Shown piece by piece: positions 48,231 through 60,811 of a stretch of DNA of 64,000 nt. The notes below the pieces were generated by a model. It did no database searches. It saw nothing but the letters and a program-made list of their open reading frames with translations, and was not told the origin of the DNA. Location: positions 496,001 to 560,000 of the forward strand of contig JANUWF010001938.1 in the NCBI GenBank assembly GCA_026120185.1. Direction: 5' to 3'. Both the position numbers and the translations under genes were made by a program. Origin of the DNA: Voacanga thouarsii (lineage: Eukaryota; Streptophyta; Magnoliopsida; Gentianales; Apocynaceae). Every line of letters starts with the position of its first letter. The stretch's first letter is position 1.

Positions 48231-48787
48231 GGGCAAAAGTATCAAGAATCATGGGTTGGGATTTGAAAATCTCCACAAAGTAGGCTTCCATCGGTCATAT
48301 GGTCGTGCCTGCAACGCGGGCCGAAAAAGTGTTTCGGGTAACAGAATTGTATCGTGGTATTTGTGCTTTGTTTTTTTTTTGTTTTAATTAGTAAAATGAA
48401 AGAAGGTGGATTAGTATAATCACTTACTTTAAACATGATTATAAAAGTTTAAAGATGGTAGCTTAATAAATTTTATAAAACTAAGAAGCTAAGTACTCTT
48501 TGACAAACCATTGGGCCTTGGATATATGGATTTAGTTTCCCTTGAAATAGCAGGCCCCCAATTCTGGGCTTGTTCAATCTCTAACGAAACCTCTCCTAAA
48601 GCCCAAAAGAAAGGGAAAAATAATAATATAATAATAATAATACGGAAGCTCAGCTCGTGTGTGGATCTCTGATCACCTGTTGTCGTTGGTGGTCTGGAAA
48701 CTGTGAGAGAACAAAGCTGACAGAGAAAGTTGATGAGAATCTGAAACACAGAAGAAGAGGGAAAAGATTCTATAAATTTCCAAAAAA

Positions 48788-50778
48788 ATGGGGACTCGGG
48801 AAGTGTACGAAGAGAGATTGAGAACAGGGGATATGTATGATTACGATCCCACCATGAAGCCTGGCCTCGGCTCCCCTCGCTGCCCTCGCTGTCTCTCCCT
48901 CTTAAACCCTACTTCGGTTAGTGAACTATCTAACTTGTGTCTCTCTTGCTTTATGGGAATTCGAATTATGATTTTGGTTTTGCTCTCTTAATTTGTTTTT
49001 TGCTCATTATGTGTTTGATCATATGTCTGCAAGAGCATCCGAACTTAAAATTTGTTAATGTTTCTTTACTTCGGAAATAGGATAATGGAGAATGGACCAT
49101 CACCTCGGTACTGCACGATGCTACTGCCGTGGTATGTATGTTATTATAATTTGCTGATGTTAATACCCTCATGCAACGCGAGCAATATGCGCTACTGTGT
49201 GTAGAATGCTGCATTCTTGCTATAGATTTGGGTTGCTGAGCATCTTTACTCAATTTTTTTGAATATCCAACTGAAGTTGGAACTGTCTCCCGGGGGTCTC
49301 TCTAGTCTAGGATAAAGTTGATCTTTTGCCAATGTTTTTGGAATCTGCTCCGTTATTATGCTTGAATAAGCTTCCTCCTACTCCTCTGCATGCATAGACC
49401 AATTTTACTGATGCTTTTATTACCTATTGCGGCAAAATTGTATTTTACATCTACATTGCACTATAGCACAGGTCTTCTTGTTCCATTTATCTGTGAAATC
49501 CCAAGAATCATGTATTGCTCATCAGTTGATTAGTGAAATTTGCGTTCTGTTAGCACAATAATGAGTTTCTGCTCCTATATCTTTTCGTAAAACAGGCTGG
49601 CTCGGGAATTGGTGGACTTCTTAGTGCAATTCATGGATTTAACACAGGTACAGAACATTGTCTTTTCCCGCTATTCATTATTTTGTTTTAAATACAATCT
49701 TGTGTTAGCAACTTTCCTAATATAAATTAGTTTCAGGGATCCCTTATGTTCAGAAACATGTGAAAGGACCAAAGTGGCTTCGCTTTGTTGTTGGGGTATG
49801 ATTGGCATGCTTTATTCTTTTGTGTTTATTTTCATGATCCCCCTGGCCGCTTTTTATTCTAATATACCTGAGTTTTGGTTTCCATAGCTAACTTGTTCAT
49901 TTGTTGGTTTTCAGCTCCCTCCATTTCTCATGTATTCTACTGCTGGTGCTGCATTTGGAGGTATTTCTTTTCCCTTTTGAAATTGTTGAGTTGCACTTTA
50001 TTTTTTGAGCATTTGTATCCATAAGGTCTCTTGGGATGGATTTGTAAAGTGTCAAATTTACACACACTAAACCTACACATCTTACTTCTGACATGGAATG
50101 TAAGGAGGATCTCTTTAGTCATTATTCATTGGGACTTAAAAATTACAGCAGCCATTCTTTTGTCGCCGTGTGAATTGTCACATTGGTGTGTAAGAAAAGT
50201 GTGTACCTTTTGCGTATGTAGAATTTTTCAGTTCAACTTCTCTCACAGAGGACATACTCTAAATTCAGAAACCAATTCAAGTTTCAAATAAGAACCGGAA
50301 GCTCAAAGTTCAAGAATCAAGATTTTAGATGGAAGGCTTCAATCTAAAGCTCTTTTGAATGCAAGAAAAAGTTTACAGTTGACATTTCAATAGAGAACGT
50401 CAATAAATTATTACTTTGAACGATTAATTTTTCTCAATTTTCAATTCCTTTGTGATCAAGATCTTTGAAGAATAGTCCTCTCTGGAAGTGAAGTCAAAAG
50501 TAGTATTCTATCCATCAAGTCCATTTGTTTGAGGTTTTGATGAAAACATCCGTTTTGTCATTTTTCCTTATTACGATATTTGTGTTTATTGCTTTTGGTT
50601 ATATTGTTTGATTGATTTGACACATGAATCTACAGGATACGCACTTCCAAAGTTTACTCAGCTCTCTGTGACATCTTATTATGCTGCTTCAAGTGCCTCT
50701 CATTACTGTATCTCATTGCTCACCAGACAAATTGAAGATAACCATACATCACATTCTCAACAAGAAAGACTTAGATGA
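48788..50778 (+). CDS. Conserved plant protein of unknown function, small, with Cys pair and hydrophobic segments
   Basis: Six exons, 48788-48916, 49081-49131, 49596-49647, 49737-49795, 49915-49960 and 50636-50778, join in phase and give 159 residues. The N-terminus MGTREVYEERLRTGDMYDYD is hydrophilic and is followed by GLGSPRCPRCLSLL with a CxxC pair. The middle is Gly/Ala-rich and moderately hydrophobic (AGSGIGGLLSAIHGFNTG, LPPFLMYSTAGAAFGGYALP), suggesting one or two membrane-associated segments. The C-terminal half has SVTSYYAASSASHYCISLLT and a polar end. I recall similar uncharacterised proteins in other land plants but cannot name a domain. The regular splicing, consistent phases and conserved style argue that the gene is real. 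No function is proposed. Confidence 0.85.
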
Positions 50779-53700
50779 GTGGACAAAAGTGCATAATAAT
50801 CAGAGTTCTACCTCTTCTTTGTTACAACTCTTGAATATCTTCTGGAGATAGTATGTTTATATGTGAATTTTATAGATGGTGTTTTGTCGTGTGGAAGAAA
50901 CTGTTGTACTTAAAATTAAATTATTGTACTTAACTTATGTGAGGTAATGACTTATTTGTGATATCTGATGTTCTTTTATATTCAATTGAATTAAATTAGT
51001 GAGATTCTTTTTTCCTCTTTTCTTTTGTTTGGTTGAATATCTAGATGCATGATGAATAAAGCTCTGGATAATTGTGCCTCTTCTACTTGATGAATATTAG
51101 TGTAGTGAATACCAGCCCTTTTGCTATTCTACTGCTAGGCAAAAATTCTCTTCACTTCTAAAAGTTCTTTTAGTGAAGCCCTATGGAAAAATGTTCATCA
51201 CTATGTGAAACCATAAAATCCCCCAGAAGCTTTTAAGTTTGAATGTGTAAACTATCTCCATTCAAATACTGATCTAAATTTTAAAGGGAGTATTTCTAGA
51301 AATGCAGATTTCGGCTGTTAATGTGTTTCTTGAAATGTGTGTGTGTGTGTGTGTTGCTTCAATTGTTCTACAAGGACCGAGTAATTCCATCAACTGCAGA
51401 AGATTGATTGTGTTTTCTTGTAATAGCATAAGAAAATGGAAGTCCCAAAGCTAGTGTAGACTTGGAAGTGCTCAAAAGTATCTCAACAAAGCGGCATGAG
51501 GTCTCTCTCATGAAATACCTCCTCTGCAGCTTCTATTCATGATGGAAGGGCTGTGTAAAGTAGGCTTTAAATAAAGTAGCGCATCCAAAAGGAAAAAAAT
51601 AATCTACGGATCCGACCACGGGGTCAATGAGTTCTGGCTGACATTTAATGATAGATGCTAAGCTTGCTTGTCCAACCACCATCCACCTGCCCTGCATAGC
51701 ATAGGGTTAAATTTTAGTGACAGCTGCCTCTAGTGCTGCGCACTTTAGCATGGGATGCTATTTTAAACTGTCAACCTCGTTTCCATGCTTTATAGGGTTG
51801 TGGGCCGATGTTTCTTAAATTCCACTGGGCTATCTCCAAAGGTGGATGTGGTCCTATTCATAAATTGTGTACTCTTTGGATGTCTTTATTGTATTTTGCC
51901 CTTTCCGTTACCATTACTTATTTTATTTATCTGTATAAAGAGTCAGCTGTCCCCTCTCCTTGTAAGTCATTTAATCCTGGGCCCCTATATAGATGGGGAC
52001 CGTTATCACGGTCAATTTCATTTTTATTATTTTTTTACAATAGATTTTATATTAATTTTTATTGATGTGAAACTAAATTAAATTCAAAATTTATTATTTA
52101 GTAAAGAGTAGTTTTAATTAATTGAACTACTTCTTATTACTGCTCTTGTATATGGTGATAACAAAAAAAAAAAAAAAAACTTTCTAGTAGTACTTTCTTT
52201 GATCTTTCTACAAAAAGCCATAAAGAGAAAGGGAGATGATAAAGAAGAGTAAATGTAACTAAATTTACTGTTGTCCTTTTAGTACAAATCTATAGTATTT
52301 TGTGGTGTCGGTAGTTATTCACTATTTGTCCAACAAGTAGAACAAGTTTTACTGTTCAAAATGCTCATACGGTAAGGTAAAGAAGGATAGTGAAGTTGAG
52401 TGTCAATTGGGAAGAGATCAATTCAATTCTTGGACCACAATGCACCATACAAGTCCTCGAAAGTACACTTTTTATCTTGCTGTCCCAAAAACTCAACAAC
52501 CAGTCCTTCATCCTTGTAATTGCCCTTTTGATGCACCCAATGACCCTTAGTAATTAGTATTACCTAACAAGTGTTTGATATTTTTTCCCCAATATAGGAG
52601 GGTCCGATGCAAATATATGTTAGGTCGCATTGAACATTCAAGAATATAGGATCGACCCCTTCTAAGGGGACAACTGTCTCAGTCACAAGTACTGTGATTT
52701 GGGATTTGAAAGATTTCTCTGCCCGATTCCATTCCTCCTTTGATTCCTCAAGTTCATTGAATTGTTGAATTACTCGGTCACAAGGTGATAATTAACCATC
52801 TCATGTCACATCTAAACAAAAGGTTTCTTAATAATTATGCTATAAACCGAAGTACGATGTCGAGCGTAGTGATGAGGCTTCTCAAAGCTTTTGGCCAATA
52901 AATGATTAACATATCAAAAGATCTTATGTAGTTGTGTGATGCCATGGTTCCAAAGCGTGCAAGTGCCAAGCCCAGTAGGCCCTGTGCCGTTGGATATGAG
53001 ATGGTTTAACCAGCTCACACCGGATAGAATCAAATGCTTGTGTTTGTTGGGTACGTAGAAGGATTGCCACCGTCTAGAAGAAATATGTCGGTTATATATT
53101 CGTCCAAGCTTAAGCGCCGAGTGACCTCAACATCACCAAACTGTAATGTGTGACTTTGATCTAAAGGGATTTGGTTTTCAAGCCGGGGGCCAGAAGAGGG
53201 AACATTTTTTCACATTGGTTAATCCAACAAGTGGACTTTAACTTGCCACCTTTTGTTCTCGCAGGCTCACCATTTGTGATGACTGTCCAGATGTACCAAA
53301 ACCTCAAGATCTTTGGGTAGATATGAATAAGCAATGTCTCATTAAAAGTTCGACAGGTACAAATGTGTACAAAAATCTTCTCCCCCCTCACCCCCCACCC
53401 CCAACTCCTCACCCCAGCATCATGTGTAGGAAAAAGTAGGAAGAGGAATGTTCATTAAAGATGTTCAAGTTGTTCTACTAGCATCAGCTTTTCAAGTATA
53501 TGGATCTTGTAAAGAATGACCGACTGTATCATCAATGGCTCTTTCTGTTTCCTTTAATCTGTCAAAGACCAGTTTGCAAGTTCTTCTTTGTCGACGTCCC
53601 AAATACTAGTAAAACTCTCAAACTAGGTATGAAATGTCACAAAATATACATAGTGAGGTAATCGATAAAATAGTGTAAATTAGTACAACCCAGCAAAGGA

Positions 53701-53951
53701 AGAATTAATTGATCGAGAAGTTTGTAAACCAGGAGTAAGATCAAATTTCACCATGCCACTCTAACTGGATTTCAAACTAATTAAAATGGTGAAATTATTT
53801 CATTCATATATATATATATATATCAAATTAATTTGCTAATGAAAAAGAAGATGCTCCACAGTGAAAAAGGGAAGAATTGTTCTTCATAATCGTCTCATCA
53901 AGTGACAAAAGATTCCAAGCACAGGAAGTCATGCATGGTGATTACGGGAGT
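50779..53951. other. Long spacer with possible decayed coding remnants
   Basis: Includes the 3' flank of the preceding gene, a (TG)n run at about 51339-51355 and AT-rich tracts. A stretch from about 52400 to 53450 has more balanced composition and short open minus-strand pieces; it may be an old inserted element. No intact gene is seen. Confidence 0.45.
52564..52791 (-). pseudogene. Open minus-strand fragment, possible remnant of an unidentified protein gene
   Basis: Between in-frame stops at 52794-52792 and 52566-52564 there are 75 open codons without ATG. The peptide has a charged, heptad-like start (DRVIQQFNELEESKEEWNRA) followed by a mixed part with VPLEGVDPIF. The composition looks protein-like rather than random AT-rich translation. 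I do not recognise the family. Confidence 0.25.
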
Positions 53952-54665
53952 CTAGAGATGTAGGTCCAAACTCACATGATCTTGCATTTTAGGCTTTGAT
54001 TCGTACCCTAACCGAGTTTGAGAAGCCGAGCTAACTTGTGGAGATTTCAAGTCATCGTTTGCAAACAAGGGCAGCGGGCGATGCATCGAACCATCACGAT
54101 TATAGGTAGGTGAACTATGGGCAGCCGGAATTCGCCACAAGGCCAATGGGCTCCCGTTAATAGGTGGTTGAGAGTAAGAGCCGTGGCCGCCGTAGAATCT
54201 GGAGTTGGTGTTGTAAGAGTTGCTGCTTTTGCCCCAAGAATGACAAGCTAGAGCAGGAGTTGGCAGTGCTCCAAGGCGATAATTCATGAGACCGTACACA
54301 TGCGCTTCGGCTAGGCCACCATGCCCCATTGCTGACTGAAGGTGCGCACGTTTGGCATGCTGACGCTCCCTCTTGTGTGCATTCTGGTGGCCTCCCAGGG
54401 CTTGAGAAGTAGGGAAGTTTCTGCAACAATAGTGGCATTCGAATTTTCGCGTGCTCTCTCCGTTATCAAGACCATCCTTAGCCTCCTCGCGAGCATTAGT
54501 CTGAGCAGACTCTGACTCGTCGCTTGCAGTGGACTCTCCTCCAAATTCTTTACCAAACAGCCTAATGCCCTTGTCTTTAACCGGTGCCGGGCGAATAAAG
54601 GGTAACTGAGAGAAAGATTCAACATTCATGAAGTCATGAGTCTCCCTCTGATCAGTCTTCTCCAT
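53952..54665 (-). CDS. C2H2 zinc-finger transcription factor, GIS/GIS2/ZFP8 type, with EAR motif
   Basis: A single exon of 237 residues, ATG at 54665-54663. One plant C2H2 finger spans residues 77-97 (Cys77, Cys80, His93, His97) with the plant-specific QALGGH core (88-93), followed by the basic run [14 protein letters not shown] shared by the GIS clade. The N-terminal region is acidic and Ser-rich; the C-terminal half is Ser/Asn/Pro/Tyr-rich and probably disordered. The protein ends in LDLHL (233-237), an EAR-type LxLxL motif that recruits TOPLESS co-repressors. By family knowledge, GIS, GIS2 and ZFP8 control trichome initiation under gibberellin and cytokinin. Which paralogue this is cannot be decided by eye. 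A purine/pyrimidine-rich leader lies upstream of the start. Confidence 0.94.
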   Translation of the reverse strand: MEKTDQRETHDFMNVESFSQLPFIRPAPVKDKGIRLFGKEFGGESTASDESESAQTNAREEAKDGLDNGESTRKFECHYCCRNFPTSQALGGHQNAHKRERQHAKRAHLQSAMGHGGLAEAHVYGLMNYRLGALPTPALACHSWGKSSNSYNTNSRFYGGHGSYSQPPINGSPLALWRIPAAHSSPTYNRDGSMHRPLPLFANDDLKSPQVSSASQTRLGYESKPKMQDHVSLDLHL

Positions 54666-57600
54666 ATTTGAAGAAGATGTAGCTCTAGCTAGGTGAAGAA
54701 GTGTAGTATAGGAGAGAAAAGAAATAGACAGATTGAGGAAAGAGGTGAAATGGGAACGGAGAATTTGGAATTTTGAAAAGCAGAATTAAGGTCTTCTTGT
54801 ACATAAGGGAGGGGGTTGCAGTGGGACCTTTGAAGGGAGTGGACTGATTCATTTCATGGATAATTGGAACTGACCATTCCTTCCCTTGAGTGATGCTTGA
54901 CAAGGCCACAAAATTTGGTCTACGTTTGATATCGGTGGTTTTTGATTTGTGTCTTTTGCGGACAGTTTTCATTTTTGCAAACACACAAGAGAGTCAGAAG
55001 AAGCCACGCACTATCCTCATAAAATCTTCTTGAGAGTTGGGATTTGTAGTTAGGATTACTGTTTTAAAGTGTTATACTTTTTTAAAAATATATAATTTTT
55101 ATTACATATAATATAATATTCGAAACAGTGATTTACAGTCGAATCTAATCAAATATTTCCCTTTGTAGTTAGCATTCAAGAAAGTACGACTCCAAGTTAC
55201 ATTAGGCTCAAAGTATGCAATGTTACGCAGAAACTTGACTGTGCAACCAAGTTAAGCTTTAAACAATCAAAGTTCACATAACATACGATGGAAAAAATTC
55301 TTACAAATAACAATTTTTATAAACTATTATATTATATGTGCATATTTTTATATAATGCATATTTTATGTAAGTTTTTAGTGAATTTGTACAACAAATGCG
55401 TATTTTTTGTAAGTTTTTAGTGAATTTATACAACAAAACCGGGTTTACATAAATATTTTTCATATAATACCGAGGCCAATATACGATAGCGTCATATTTT
55501 GTTTTGAACTCTTTCGTAATTGCAAGAAATTCAGTGCATTGGGCGAAACCTTTGAGGTACTACATCTGGCCAGTTTCTAACTGATCTTTTCCTTTTCTAT
55601 CTCTTCTGAACACAAAGGTTCTGTACTAAGAATGGTCTTTTTTTTCTTTTGAATGATTGCCTTACTCCCTTTAAAGTTGTTGATCAATTTACTAGGAATT
55701 GGAATCATCTAGTGGATTTCACATAAGCCCAATATCGTGCAGAGGCAGCAAAATCACATGGGCGTTGAACTACATGGAGACCACGTACGTCCTGAGATGT
55801 TGTTTAGAAGCTCAACTTTGTCTGGTTCCTTTATTGCATGTTCTGGATCATTCAAATGTTTTCTTCCATCCATGGATGCACTTGGTTTTAAGTATAGTAA
55901 TGAAATTTCGGCATGGCTTTTCATCAATTGAGAACCAATGGTCGAAATAAGAATAATGTCTAAATAAGAATTTCATGCATCAAGAAGGCTTGTGTCTACA
56001 CTTTCAAGTTAATACATTTTAAGAATTTTGAGTTGATGTTCAAGATTAATGCGTTCACGGAAACGTGTTTGTTTTTGGACCAAATTGGGAGGCCACAAAC
56101 TGAGGGAGTGTGCTTACGTTGGTGTTTTTCCAAGGAGGGGAATGGATTTTCTCCTGTTAAGAGAACTGTATTGGATCAGCTTTGCAACCAGAAATGGAAA
56201 CAACAATGAGACTTTTCTGAGCATCTTTGAGCGTTATCTAAAATAGCAATTTAATGATACGCCCATTTGCACTCTCCCTGCAGAAGGGTTAATTTGCTTT
56301 ATTCGGGCATGCTTTACCCGTTCAGCAATTATTTCAATGCCTCAACTGCTCTCATCCTAATAATTCTACCTTTCTTTGCCGTTCTAAGACAAGTCAACAT
56401 CTACTCTCTCTTTCCATAGTCATGTACATTGTGGAATATATTGGGGTTCATGAGTTATAAAGATGACCTACTAGCTTTTGATGATTTTGTGTTTTAATGG
56501 AAGTACCCTTTGACGGAGTTTACTCATCTGTTGAGATCTGAGATGTGGTCATCATCTCCATTCATCATGCCTTGAAATCCGCATATCTCTTAACCCTAGC
56601 AACAGCAACATTTCATTCATGCAAACCCTTATTGCCATTAAAGTCACAGTCACAGAGAGGGAAGAGGGGACCATCTTAATTTGCATATATGGGTTGGGTT
56701 TCAATTCCATTGCACCACATGTGCACTTGCTGAAAGTAGAAAAAAATTTCTGACGCATATTGTTTTGCACTGGCTGTTGTTCTAATTTGCTTTACACCAT
56801 GTTTTGGCAACATCCTTTGCAGGCCCTCGGATCCGATCGATGGCCATCAATTGATTGTATGCCTTTTACTTAATTGAGTTCCATATATTTTCTTCTTGCA
56901 GAAAATAGTTTTGGACCATGAAGCAAGCAAACCTCCTCATACAATTCCTTCAACCGGCCGGCACCTAAAATGGAAACTTGGCACAAGTGTAAAGGTCAAG
57001 ACTCAAGAGACTCCCATCTAGCTAACTAGTGAATTACCGTCAGTATATGTCTCGAAAAACAAATTCATTATTAAAGTGACAAACAAGAAGATTTCATTAT
57101 CATTTCAACAAGAGAGAATGAGATAATTCATTAGTTAACCTTTTGAAAATATGTTGATGTAATGATGTAACGGGAGTACGAAGCTGAAAACCTTTTGAAG
57201 GGAAAGCAGAAAACCTTAATTGCCAGTGGGTCGGAGAGCTCACGTGCACCAACCAAATCTAAACATTTCTGGGAATTGATATACGGAGAAAAGCAACTGA
57301 ATCGCTGCCGATGCAAAATGCCAAATCAAACAAGTCCCAGCTGAAATTCTAGAATACATAGACACATATATATCTATTCGTAATATTACTATATTTATGT
57401 TTTCTACTGATCCTCTCCACTTGCAGCCGGGAGAAGTCTTTGTTCACAACCAGCACCAGAAGTGTCACCATCCCGAGGAACCCTAATTCTCTTTTTAAAG
57501 TGGTATAAGAGGTTAGGGCCTTGTCTGTCTCTTGTTTCACCATGCATATATATGCAAAAGGTCTCCCAAACCACCCTCCAGAAGCACACTCCTTCTCTCT

Positions 57601-58801
57601 TCAGAGGCCGCATTAGTTTTCATCGATCGTATCCTGGCCAGGACAGAGAAGTCGTTGTCTTCTTGTTCCTCATCTCGCTTTCAATATAGGTGGCTTGAAT
57701 ATGACATTGGCTCTGAGGAACTCCTGTCTTGGGACCTCTTCATATCTGCTTCCACAGGACATGTGTTTCCCATGTGTGGACGTCATGGGATTGATAGAGA
57801 ACTGTGTTCCTACATGGCCTCTTCATCAGCTGGTTGAAATGCTGACAATCTTTATATTTTATTCTTGGCCTTGTAATTTGGAAGTATTCTTTTCATTTTT
57901 GGATCGGAATATATATATATATATATATATATATTGTCACATGTTACAAATATTTATATGATTTGTGGGACTGTTTTAATTTGGACTAGGTATATGTATT
58001 ATAAAATCAACCACTTTTGGCCCATTGAAAAAAAAAAATAATTCTCATTATAGCTCAATCTTGTGGAGCTAGCCCTCCTGCTGTGGTTTGCAAAAAAAAA
58101 TGGCACTTTTCATTTTTCTGCTTTTCTTGTTTTTTTTCCGTCTCGAATCATTATTTTTTTTTTTCCAACACAGTCTCTTACGCCCCCCCCCCTCCTTTTT
58201 CAACTAACTAACTAGCTAGCTAATTTCCACACTTATATGGAATAAATAGGAAAGAGTGAGGTAATTATGAATGTCTACAACAGATATTTTGACAAAATTT
58301 GAGAATATAGTTAGAATGTGGAGACAGGAAAAAAGAAAAAGGAAAAACAAAAAGAATGCAAGTGGAGAAGAGTACACGAGAGCCCACCATTTCCCTTTGA
58401 AAGAAAAAACCATCATATTAAAAAAATGTCGACATGGAATGGGGCTATAGGGTGTGAATGTGATGGGGCTATCTTCAATCTCTACATGTTAATCTCTTTA
58501 ACTGTCAATATGAGAACACCCCTCTGAACTCTTTAAAAGCTTGATGAGGATGATTGTTGTCTGGACTGAGCTTGTGGACCACAGCAAGTCCTTTTTCAGA
58601 TGTTGCATTAACACTTTGGGAGCCATTTCTAGAGACTTATACCAATATCCCTGCTGGTCCCTTTTCCTTGTTCTCCATTCTCTTGCAATTGGGCATATAT
58701 ATATATATATATGGTTATTAACAGATTAAACTTTTCATATCAAGCTGTTATAACCGGAGCACTCTAATTATCGTGGAAATTTTGAGTAAGATTTAAGTTT
58801 T

Positions 58802-58803
<2 letters not shown>

Positions 58804-58846
<43 letters not shown>
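58804..58846. repeat. Microsatellite (TA)n
   Basis: About 21 TA units. Confidence 0.97.
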
Positions 58847-58849
<3 letters not shown>

Positions 58850-60105
58850 GGGGTCAGACATTACATTTTGACTCATGCCACATAACATCAAGCCTATAAT
58901 AAGCAAAGTGTGCCTTCTCACCTCAACAAAAGTGTGCACATTTTGTGTTCCAAGAACTACATTGGTGTCACACTTGTTCATTCTTTGTAAGTTGGAGCCA
59001 CATCTTATCAACTTTTTTAGAATATGATCAATTATCAATTACGAGTTGAATCGTTCTTTTTTTCTGTATAGGGACAATAATTATGAGAGTGTCAATACTA
59101 ATTCATCCATTGTCTTGTCAAACCATTGACTCTTAATAGGGATGGTGATTTGGATGATATCTTAATGGATATCCAAATCCATAAAAATGGATGTGAATGG
59201 TTAAAATTATGTGAATTTATTTAATTAGATATCTATTTAAATTTAACAAATTTAATGAATTTAAATGTAAAAACTTATATAAATTCCACATAATTTGAAG
59301 AATAAGTAAAACATATGAATTTCATTACTAATCCTTTTTAATTAATAAAGAATAGTGTGATAAAAATAAAGTATTTATTTATTTATAACAATTAATTATA
59401 GTTAGAGTAAATATATGCTTGATAACTCAATTAAGTATTTAAAATTAATTAAATAAATTTCATAATAGATAATATTAAATATTTAATTAATTAATTATGT
59501 TTGATAATAAATCTTTATTATCACTTAATTAATTAAGACATACTGAAATCGTATTATAAATTTTAAATGAAATAAAAGTTACTTAAGGTTGAAGTGTAAA
59601 TATATTAAATTCCCATCTAATTGTTAATATTATTTTTTATATTTAATCTAAGTTATAATAAAATATAGTGTCAAAATAAATTAAAATCAATTCAAAATTC
59701 AGATTTAATTAAATTTTAAATTTCAAAATTCAATCTTCAAACTTTAAATTTCAAAATTTAATAATTAAATATTTTATTTTCAATTTTTTTCCCAAATGGA
59801 CCCTAGCACAGAAAATTAAAGAGAATCTAAGCAAGGCCTAAAACAAATTCATGATTTGAACGTCACATTTTGACCCAAAAAAAAAAACTTAAAGGCATTA
59901 GATTTATAAATCCTTAATTTCTACTTATATATTATTTATCTGGCCTTCTCATTCTCAATGTGAAATATTCAATCAAATTTATACACTTAAAACAAGTAAG
60001 AGGGGTAAAATATGAGGAAAAATCTTAGTACAAAATGATATAATGATAAGGTAATTAACTCATTTCCATATGATCATTGTTTTGGTGGCAAGAGAAATTA
60101 CTAAA

Positions 60106-60106
<1 letters not shown>

Positions 60107-60156
<50 letters not shown>
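60107..60156. repeat. Microsatellite (TA)n
   Basis: About 25 TA units, the longest pure TA tract in the window. Confidence 0.97.
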
Positions 60157-60160
<4 letters not shown>

Positions 60161-60456
60161 CATTTATCTGATTAATTAAATCACTTATAAATCCAAAATT
60201 GGTAGGTGCAAGCAAACAATGTTCACATGAAAATACGTTTCCTCATTTACTTCAAAATGGACCACGCCTTTCATTTTAGATGTTGACACGGCCACTCCAT
60301 CACTGCCTTCATTGGCTTTTACCTTTCTGTTACTTAAGCTGTGGAACACACATGATTATAGAGATATTCAACTAGCTTGGGCTTTGGAGTCCTTTTCCAA
60401 GTTGTGGGAATGACTCATTTTGAAATCGACTCTTCTTAGAAATTCAACTAGTTTTA

Positions 60457-60811
60457 CTGTATATTTGGTTGAGGTGAAAAATAGAATTTATCTCGTTTAG
60501 TTAAAAATAAAATATAGATAAAAAGTAAATATTATGAGGATGAGAGTCTTTTCAAGTAAAAAAAAATACACACACGTTTAAAATTGGACAGATTAGGACG
60601 TTGATTTTATTTGGTTCACAAAGAATGGGAGGAGGACTAGGGAAAGGGAGGAAAAAATTTACTGATGTGAAAGGGTCAGAGTAACTTTCCCTCTCAACGT
60701 ACTTTCTTTTCACAATTTACCTATAATCAAATATGTAATTTTTTCTATTTACTTCTACATTTAATTTCACTCGTTAAATATTTTCATTTTCCACCCTAAT
60801 CAAACATAAAA
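60457..60811. mobile_element. MITE candidate with long (about 65-70 bp) imperfect inverted repeats
   Basis: The left arm (TATTTGGTTGAGGTGAAAAA, then TCGTTTAGTTAAAA, then AAAAAGTAAAT) matches the reverse complement of the right arm (TGTTTGATTAGGGTGGAAAA, then AACGAGTGAAAT, then AGAAGTAAAT). The core of about 220 bp is non-coding. The following 140 bases end CTTTATAAACCAAACATAAT and may be a second, truncated relative. Confidence 0.6.

Larger units (their letters stand above)
45934..48787. other. Intergenic between dirigent gene and the unknown conserved gene
   Basis: AT-rich, with microsatellites at 46634-46709 and 48020-48060. A partial local duplication lies at about 47849-47925 (AGTAGGAAAC...GTGTCTGGGTCAGGG twice), and GGGCTT repeats run at about 48203-48228. 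Open frames over the TA/GA tracts are artefacts of the repeats. Confidence 0.5.
54666..60456. other. Gene-poor AT-rich region
   Basis: The first several hundred bases are the zinc-finger gene promoter. Beyond that there are only scattered short open frames, several (TA)n tracts (53806-53823, 57908-57935, 58694-58712, 58804-58846, 60107-60156) and homopolymers. Sequence between about 55500 and 57850 is less AT-rich and could be decayed mobile DNA or non-coding transcript, but no family was recognised. Confidence 0.45.

Noticed and set aside
54157..54625. Other minus-strand frames over the zinc-finger gene
   Set aside because: They are shadow frames of the well-supported C2H2 coding sequence.
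57240..57260. CACGTGCACC stretch resembling part of a miR164 precursor
   Set aside because: Only about ten bases match and no foldback partner was seen.
57532..57837. 101-codon plus-strand open frame
   Set aside because: It overlaps other open frames of similar length in the same strand, with no recognisable motif and no splice or promoter support.
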